From the IMG/VR virus record IMGVR_UViG_3300033994_002367, positions 1-48,036 of that record: a stretch of 48,036 nucleotides of DNA; one strand, given 5' to 3'. Numbering within the stretch: position 1 is the stretch's first letter; the number at the start of each line of letters is the position of its first letter. The notes beneath the pieces were generated by a model, which was not told the DNA's origin, did no database searches, and saw only the letters and a program-made list of their open reading frames with translations. The position numbers were made by a program, and so were the translations under genes. The DNA is from a virus. Shown here piece after piece: positions 42,889 to 48,036 of this stretch.

Positions 42889-44449
42889 ATTTTGGTATAA
42901 ATTTGGTCTTAACCGAAGTAACGAAGGTGATCAAATAAACAATAGCTCTGTACTCTTCTCATATGGTGGAGGACCAGGAAGTGCATTAGGTTTTTCAAGA
43001 ACTAAAATTAAATTTGCAACATCTAATGATGGAGTAACTCCATTAAGAACAGGATGGGTCATGGCTGATCCATATGTTGGTAAATATCTTAATTATTCTC
43101 CTGGAAATTCATTAGCATATGGATTAGACCCAATATTTGATGGAAAACAATTATATTCTAGTGTATATAGACAATACCAAAAATTTAATCCTACTGTAAC
43201 AGAACAACAATATTTTGGAGTTCCTACGTATTTTTCAACTTATGATGGAAAAGATAGCATTCAACCTTGGTTATCTCAATCAGTAAATACTCCACCTTTT
43301 GTTACTTGGAATCAATCCCAATTCAATGCCCAATCACCTAATCTGGATTCAACTACCCTTCCAGATTTTCGTCAAGCATTAGACCCAACAGCAGACCCTC
43401 AATATACTTTTTTAAGTTTAGCTCCTAATTATCAAACTGAAAATATTGAAGATAAAAGAAACCTAGGAAACCCAGGCAGAAAAGCAAACATTTCAAGTTA
43501 TACTCAAGGTAAAAGAAATATAGTTACAGATCAATCATTAGGTCCTGTAGATAAAGTAAATGCTTCATACATTTATAAAGCTAATACAAATACAGGCGAT
43601 CAAGGTTCTCGTTATTATACTGGAAATCCTGAAGGAGGAAATAATCCTTATACTGACATAATTCCTTTTTATATTGCTATACTAAATAATGACTCTCAAG
43701 CTGGAGGAACATATAAAAAATATATGCACTTTAGAGCATTTATTGATTCATTTTCAGACACATATGATGCTGACTGGAAAACTATAGAATATATGGGTCG
43801 TGCTGAAAAATTCTACAAATATAATAGTTTTGATAGAAAAATTTCTATGGCCTTTACTATTGTAGCACAATCTCGAGAAGAGATAACAGCTATGTATGAT
43901 AAGTTAAACTTCCTTGCCTCCTCACTAGCCCCTGAGTATCTTGATAGTTATACATCAGGTTATATGGCAGGAAATATAGCATATATTACTTTAGGAGACT
44001 ATCTTCATGAACAACCAGGGATTATCACCTCGTTAACATTTGATGTTCCTGAAGAAGCAACATGGGAGATAGGTATAGATGATGAAGGAAATGATCTTCT
44101 TGAAGATGATGTAAGAAAAGTTCCTCATATGATTAAAGTATCTGGAATTAATTTTATTCCACTTCACAAATTTAGACCTGAAAAACAAAACTTTAAAAAT
44201 GATAAACTAGGTACAGACAGCACTAGATTATTGAATACTGGTAAGCAAAGATATGTTGATCAAAAACGCCCTATAATAACTAATTATGATAGACAGGCCC
44301 AAAATCAATTTATCGAAGAACAAGCAGATGCAGCTTTAAATCAAGCTCCATTAATACCTGTTCAAAATAATGTTACTACTGACACATTACCTTCATATGA
44401 GGAAGAAGCAGCATTACTTGCTTCTGAAAACTTTACTTTTGGATCTTAA
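42866..44449 (+). CDS. Large baseplate structural protein (start uncertain)
   Basis: Up to 527 aa from a TTG at 42866; the frame is closed at 42854, and the first in-frame ATG is about 66 residues in, after the motif-like SYGGGPGSALGFSRTKIKF, which should be part of the protein. So the start is either the TTG or a frameshift from the preceding gene. The C-terminal half contains YMHFRAFIDSFSDTYDADWK, a paired-strand region and FDRKISMAFTIVAQSREEIT, then VPHMIKVSGINFIPLHKF, a fold pattern of large baseplate/tail tube initiator proteins. A specific T4 equivalent (gp48/gp54) is not assigned. The next gene begins 2 bases after its stop. Confidence 0.75.
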   Translation: MEVNFLLKFWYKFGLNRSNEGDQINNSSVLFSYGGGPGSALGFSRTKIKFATSNDGVTPLRTGWVMADPYVGKYLNYSPGNSLAYGLDPIFDGKQLYSSVYRQYQKFNPTVTEQQYFGVPTYFSTYDGKDSIQPWLSQSVNTPPFVTWNQSQFNAQSPNLDSTTLPDFRQALDPTADPQYTFLSLAPNYQTENIEDKRNLGNPGRKANISSYTQGKRNIVTDQSLGPVDKVNASYIYKANTNTGDQGSRYYTGNPEGGNNPYTDIIPFYIAILNNDSQAGGTYKKYMHFRAFIDSFSDTYDADWKTIEYMGRAEKFYKYNSFDRKISMAFTIVAQSREEITAMYDKLNFLASSLAPEYLDSYTSGYMAGNIAYITLGDYLHEQPGIITSLTFDVPEEATWEIGIDDEGNDLLEDDVRKVPHMIKVSGINFIPLHKFRPEKQNFKNDKLGTDSTRLLNTGKQRYVDQKRPIITNYDRQAQNQFIEEQADAALNQAPLIPVQNNVTTDTLPSYEEEAALLASENFTFGS

Positions 44450-44451
44450 AT

Positions 44452-44766
44452 ATGAACAGATATTCTCAAATACCGATAACAAAAACTAAAGAGAACCCTA
44501 GTTTAAGATATGCTAATGTAAAATATCCTAACATTCCTTTAGATCCCCAAGATTTATATGTGTATACCACTGTTGGAGACCGTTATGATATTATAGCCCA
44601 ATCATATTACAGTGATTCACGTTTATGGTGGGTTATAAATCGCGCTAATCCCAACCAACCAAATGATTCACTTTACCCAACCTCAGGAACTCAAATTCGT
44701 ATTCCTGCTTCTAATAGAATATCAAGTATATTAGCTCAATATATGGCACTAAATCAATCAATATAA
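44452..44766 (+). CDS. gp53: LysM-like baseplate protein, gp53-like
   Basis: A 104-aa protein. The core YVYTTVGDRYDIIAQSYYSD followed by SRLWWVINRANPNQPNDSLYP and GTQIRIP is the LysM-like fold found in T4 gp53 baseplate wedge proteins and in small hub proteins of other contractile phages. It is shorter than T4 gp53 (196 aa), lacking the extra domain. In this context LysM-like domains hold the baseplate parts to the hub rather than binding peptidoglycan, though the latter is not excluded. Tightly spaced with both neighbours (2 and 3 bases). Confidence 0.8.
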   Translation: MNRYSQIPITKTKENPSLRYANVKYPNIPLDPQDLYVYTTVGDRYDIIAQSYYSDSRLWWVINRANPNQPNDSLYPTSGTQIRIPASNRISSILAQYMALNQSI

Positions 44767-44769
44767 GTT

Positions 44770-46209
44770 ATGGCTATTGTAGGAGAAGAATTACAAGGAT
44801 ATGTTATAGACCAAATCAATGCTAGACAAAAACTCCATGGAAGTGGAGCAGGCCCTGATGTGTATAATGTTAGGAATGATCAACAAATTAATTTACTTAA
44901 CTCAAATACTTCTTGGGTAAAACTTGCCTCCGGAATCTCAGTATCTGGATCTTTACTTAGTGAAATTAATGTAGATCCTTCATTAAGTGGAATGGGTCTA
45001 GCCAAACGATATATATTATCCTCAGGATTTTCTCGTCTTGAAGGAGAAAGACTTGATCAAAGAGAAGGTTTTTTACCTCAACAACCGGATAGTTCATATA
45101 CTTATGGAACTTATGGGTATTCTCCTATGCCTGGTATAGAAAGTGTAGATATAAAAGCTTTAAATAGAGGTTCATTAAAAAAGGCAACTGTTAAAATAAA
45201 GGCTAATAATAAACAACAATTCGATATTATAGACCTATTATATATGCGTTTAGGATATACCGTTCTTTTAGAATGGGGTAATAGCCTTTACACCCCTGAT
45301 GGTGTTACTAGAGACGTTGTTAGAGGTACATTAATAGAAGACCCCCAACGTTTTTTTAGTTCAGGATATGGTAGTAAAAAATCATATAGGGATATTTTAG
45401 GACCTATAGAATTTTATAAAAGAAAATATGCATGTAACTATGATGCTCTTTTAGGTAAAGTATCTAACTTTAGTTGGGCTTTTAATACTGATGGTTCATA
45501 TGATATAGAAATTACTATTATAAGTTTAGGAGATGTAGTAGAATCTTTAAAACTTAATATTTCTTCAGATAAATCACTCACTCAATTTGTAGTTAATTCA
45601 ACAACAACATCATTAGGTGCATTTCCTAGTAGTGGTGGTGGAGGTGGAGGTAATAATTTTGGAGGAGATAAAACAAATGTGAAAAAAGCCTTAAAATATC
45701 TTATTGTTAATAAAGGAATAGCAGCCCCTAAAGCTATAGGAATAATAGCAGCCCTTATGGGTGAATCAGGTCCATACTTGAACCCAAATGCTTTAAATTC
45801 TACTTCAAAAGCTTTCGGAATAGCTCAATGGTTAGGTAAACGAAAACAAAACCTACAAACAGTTGCCACTTCTTTAGGTAAAACACAAAATGATCTTTTA
45901 GCTCAACTAGAATTTTTATATCGTGAGTTAACTCCTGGTACTGATTATACTGATACTATAGCTGACGGATATTTTAAGAAGAGTGTTAGTAAAGAAGAAA
46001 CATTAGCTGCCATGACTATCCTTGAAAGATGGGGATATATAGTTAGTTTATATAATAGTTTAAACGGGTATGATAAAGTATACGATAGAGTACTTCAGGA
46101 AATTACAAATGGTTCAAGTCCTGATAAATCTTTACAAGACCGTATTAATTATTTAGCGGTAGTAAAAAGTGAATGGGAAAAAGGAGATTTTAAAAATATT
46201 GAATTTTAA
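44770..46209 (+). CDS. Baseplate hub protein fused to tail lysozyme
   Basis: A 479-aa protein. The N-terminal ~285 residues are structural: a hub-like part with SVDIKALNRGSLKKATVKIK and YMRLGYTVLLEWGN. A Gly-rich linker (SSGGGGGGNNFGG, near 288-301) connects to a C-terminal phage tail lysozyme domain (about 302-479) with GIIAALMGESGPYLNPNAL, where the Glu is the candidate catalytic acid, followed by AFGIAQWLGKRKQNL. Cell-wall-degrading domains at the tail tip open the peptidoglycan during injection, as T4 gp5 does, but here the domain is of the tail-lysozyme type and at the C-terminus. Confidence 0.85.
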   Translation: MAIVGEELQGYVIDQINARQKLHGSGAGPDVYNVRNDQQINLLNSNTSWVKLASGISVSGSLLSEINVDPSLSGMGLAKRYILSSGFSRLEGERLDQREGFLPQQPDSSYTYGTYGYSPMPGIESVDIKALNRGSLKKATVKIKANNKQQFDIIDLLYMRLGYTVLLEWGNSLYTPDGVTRDVVRGTLIEDPQRFFSSGYGSKKSYRDILGPIEFYKRKYACNYDALLGKVSNFSWAFNTDGSYDIEITIISLGDVVESLKLNISSDKSLTQFVVNSTTTSLGAFPSSGGGGGGNNFGGDKTNVKKALKYLIVNKGIAAPKAIGIIAALMGESGPYLNPNALNSTSKAFGIAQWLGKRKQNLQTVATSLGKTQNDLLAQLEFLYRELTPGTDYTDTIADGYFKKSVSKEETLAAMTILERWGYIVSLYNSLNGYDKVYDRVLQEITNGSSPDKSLQDRINYLAVVKSEWEKGDFKNIEF

Positions 46210-46220
46210 AATAAAGCATA

Positions 46221-48036
46221 ATGGCTGAAGATCAAGAAGGTTTAGTAGAACAGGAAACCCCCGATGTTATAGAAGATAACAAAGATGCCAACGCCATTGC
46301 CTCTATGTTATGGGTTTGGAAATGGGTTAATAGAGAGCGCTTAAAATACGAAAACTACAGTGATAATCTTTACATAAGATTAGCTCCTGGTGATATAAAA
46401 GATGAAAAATTTGTAGGAGGTTTTCTTGAAACCTCAGGAGATACTCTTACAAATGTTATTAAAACTTATAGATTTTACTATGTAGTTCCTTTTTTTGGAA
46501 ATAAAGAAGTAATCGACTTTAACCCAGATGTAGCTAGTAAATATAAAGACATATATGAATCATATAGTAAAGATGAAGCTAAAGAAAAAAAAGAAGCTAG
46601 GCTAAAAGAACTAACTAAAATTTTAGAAAGTGGTGACTTAGCAGAAGTTGCAGAAAATACCCAAGGCACAGGAAGACCCCCTAGTACATTTCCTGTAGAA
46701 GTTAGAGTAGAACCAGTTATATCTCAAAAAATTTCAACAGAAAGTCCTATTAAAGGATTTGATAAAGAAGATGCATGTTGGATTAATACTGAACCTACTC
46801 AATATTATTTAAGATTTGGTGCTTTATTAGATTATATTGCTGATAATATTATCCCAAAAATAGATACTGCCGAACCTGATTATTTTAAAAAACCACCCTT
46901 ATTTAGAATAAATCGTGATAAGTATTCTAATTTTATGTATTCATTGCCTAACCAAATTTCTTTAGACCCAAGAGTTTGTATTGTAAGAAATGATGTATTC
47001 ATGAAAACTGGAGGAAAAGCATCTGTATTCTCAGCCCTTAAACCATTTAGATCAGATGACTTCTCATCTCAACCTAATCCAAATAAAGCATACCCTATGA
47101 ACATTTATTTGAATTTTGCATTTATTATAGAATGTTTGAATTCAAATACTGATAATCGTGGTGATATTAGCATATACAACTTTTTAAAGACTTTATGTGA
47201 TGGGTTAAATAAAGCTTTAGGAGGAATAAATAACTTAGAACCTGTAATGGATGAAGAAGTTAATACTCTACGTATTATAGATACTACTCCTATTCCTGGA
47301 GTTTCAACAGGTGAACCTAAATATGTTCTTCAATTATATGGGTATGATAAATTAACTAATGGGTATAGAGGAACATTTGTTAGAAAAGTTGATTTAAAAA
47401 CAGCCATTACACCAGAATATGCTACTATGATTACTGTAGGAGCTACTGCTGGAGGTTATGTTAAAGGAACAGATGCAACAGCATTTTCAAAATGGAATGC
47501 AGGTTTAACAGATAGATTTAAAGAAAACCTCCTCCCAGGAAATGAAAATTCATCCCCCGATAATGGTGTAGATGAAGCTGTAATTAATTACACTGATAAA
47601 TTTTTAGCCAATAGAAAATTTACCCAATGCTATGGTTTTTCAGGAAACTTAATGGCTGAAGGTGATGCAAACTTAAAAATTTCAACAGACGCTATAGAAA
47701 GTAATTTATCTGTAGTTACAGAATATTACAAATATCTAATTTCATCCCAGAAAAACCAACAAGGTGGCACTATTGGCTTCATCCCATTTAAAATCAATTT
47801 TACAATGGATGGGATTTCAGGTATTAAGATTTATAATAAATTACACGTTGATACAAGATTTCTCCCTAGAGCATATGAAAAAGATTTAGACCTTATAGTT
47901 ACAGGAGTATCTCATCGTTTAGCCTCTAATGATTGGGAAACAGATGTAGAAGCAACTGTTATACCTAAGACTAATCAACTTAAAGATTTAGTTATTACCA
48001 AAGAAAGTGTAATGAGTAGTATTTCTGAAGGAGTTC
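46221..48036 (+). CDS. Baseplate hub-like protein (3' end outside window)
   Basis: The frame is open from the ATG at 46221 to the right edge, giving 605 residues without a stop; the C-terminus is missing. It starts MAEDQEGLVEQETPDVIEDN with an acidic head. Residues near 100-160 include a charged helical insertion (KDEAKEKKEARLKELTKILE). The last ~90 visible residues, with IPFKINFTMDGISGIKIYNK and LIVTGVSHRLASNDWETDVE, have the pattern of hub proteins of contractile tails, in which these strands close the ring. It follows the hub-lysozyme gene by 11 bases and may be its ring partner (gp27-like); the exact equivalence is not established. Confidence 0.75.
   Translation, partial: MAEDQEGLVEQETPDVIEDNKDANAIASMLWVWKWVNRERLKYENYSDNLYIRLAPGDIKDEKFVGGFLETSGDTLTNVIKTYRFYYVVPFFGNKEVIDFNPDVASKYKDIYESYSKDEAKEKKEARLKELTKILESGDLAEVAENTQGTGRPPSTFPVEVRVEPVISQKISTESPIKGFDKEDACWINTEPTQYYLRFGALLDYIADNIIPKIDTAEPDYFKKPPLFRINRDKYSNFMYSLPNQISLDPRVCIVRNDVFMKTGGKASVFSALKPFRSDDFSSQPNPNKAYPMNIYLNFAFIIECLNSNTDNRGDISIYNFLKTLCDGLNKALGGINNLEPVMDEEVNTLRIIDTTPIPGVSTGEPKYVLQLYGYDKLTNGYRGTFVRKVDLKTAITPEYATMITVGATAGGYVKGTDATAFSKWNAGLTDRFKENLLPGNENSSPDNGVDEAVINYTDKFLANRKFTQCYGFSGNLMAEGDANLKISTDAIESNLSVVTEYYKYLISSQKNQQGGTIGFIPFKINFTMDGISGIKIYNKLHVDTRFLPRAYEKDLDLIVTGVSHRLASNDWETDVEATVIPKTNQLKDLVITKESVMSSISEGV

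Noticed and set aside
1-48036. tRNA or rRNA genes
   Set aside because: No cloverleaf-like or TTCGA-containing segment was noticed in the few non-coding gaps, all of which are under 190 bases.

Overview
The window is a one-directional stretch of a large T4-like (contractile-tailed) phage genome; every supported gene is on the + strand. It is visibly AT-rich. Starts are preceded by A-rich leaders rather than clear Shine-Dalgarno sites, which is usual for Bacteroidota. Together with a phage gene ending in a type B C-terminal domain of the type IX secretion system (T9SS, a Bacteroidota-only apparatus), this points to a gliding or T9SS-bearing Bacteroidota host, possibly a flavobacterium. The host is inferred, not shown.

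Layout. (1) 1-3820: the head module in T4 order, namely prohead protease (gp21-like, cut by the left edge), a very acidic core scaffold (gp22-like) and the major capsid protein (gp23-like). (2) 3907-4605: a PhoH-family ATPase. (3) 4629-31616: about 27 kb dominated by fibre and adhesin genes. These include three genes built on a 14-residue SHAEG repeat, two giant fibres (1730 and 1289 aa; the first ends in a peptidase S74-type self-cleaving chaperone), two mini-fibres, two LamG-like proteins plus a third related-looking one, and several small proteins. A neck/tail-completion set (gp13-, gp14- and gp15-like) sits inside this region. (4) 31703-36045: a small coiled-coil protein, two tandem tail sheath paralogues (gp18-like) and the tail tube (gp19-like). 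(5) 36119-38083: a secreted T9SS-substrate-like protein inside the tail operon. (6) 38102-48036: baseplate hub genes (gp26- and gp51-like), tape measure, several baseplate proteins, a LysM/gp53-like protein, a hub protein fused to a tail lysozyme, and a hub-like protein cut by the right edge.

The genes are mainly virion morphogenesis genes: protease, scaffold and capsid build the head; gp13/14/15 close and join it to the tail; sheath, tube and tape measure form the tail; the hub and lysozyme genes form the puncturing end; the fibre region provides adhesion. A motif, ATATTTATAANAAAAT, occurs exactly in its first ten bases at 13 places, each 4-21 bases before a start codon. It is probably the phage late promoter or a promoter/start composite. 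Six hairpin-plus-T-tract terminators break the region into units.

The most unusual items are the T9SS-targeted protein in a tail operon, the start-proximal motif, the expanded and recombined SHAEG fibres, the twin sheath genes, and two +1-frame overlaps in the baseplate genes that could be frameshift fusions.
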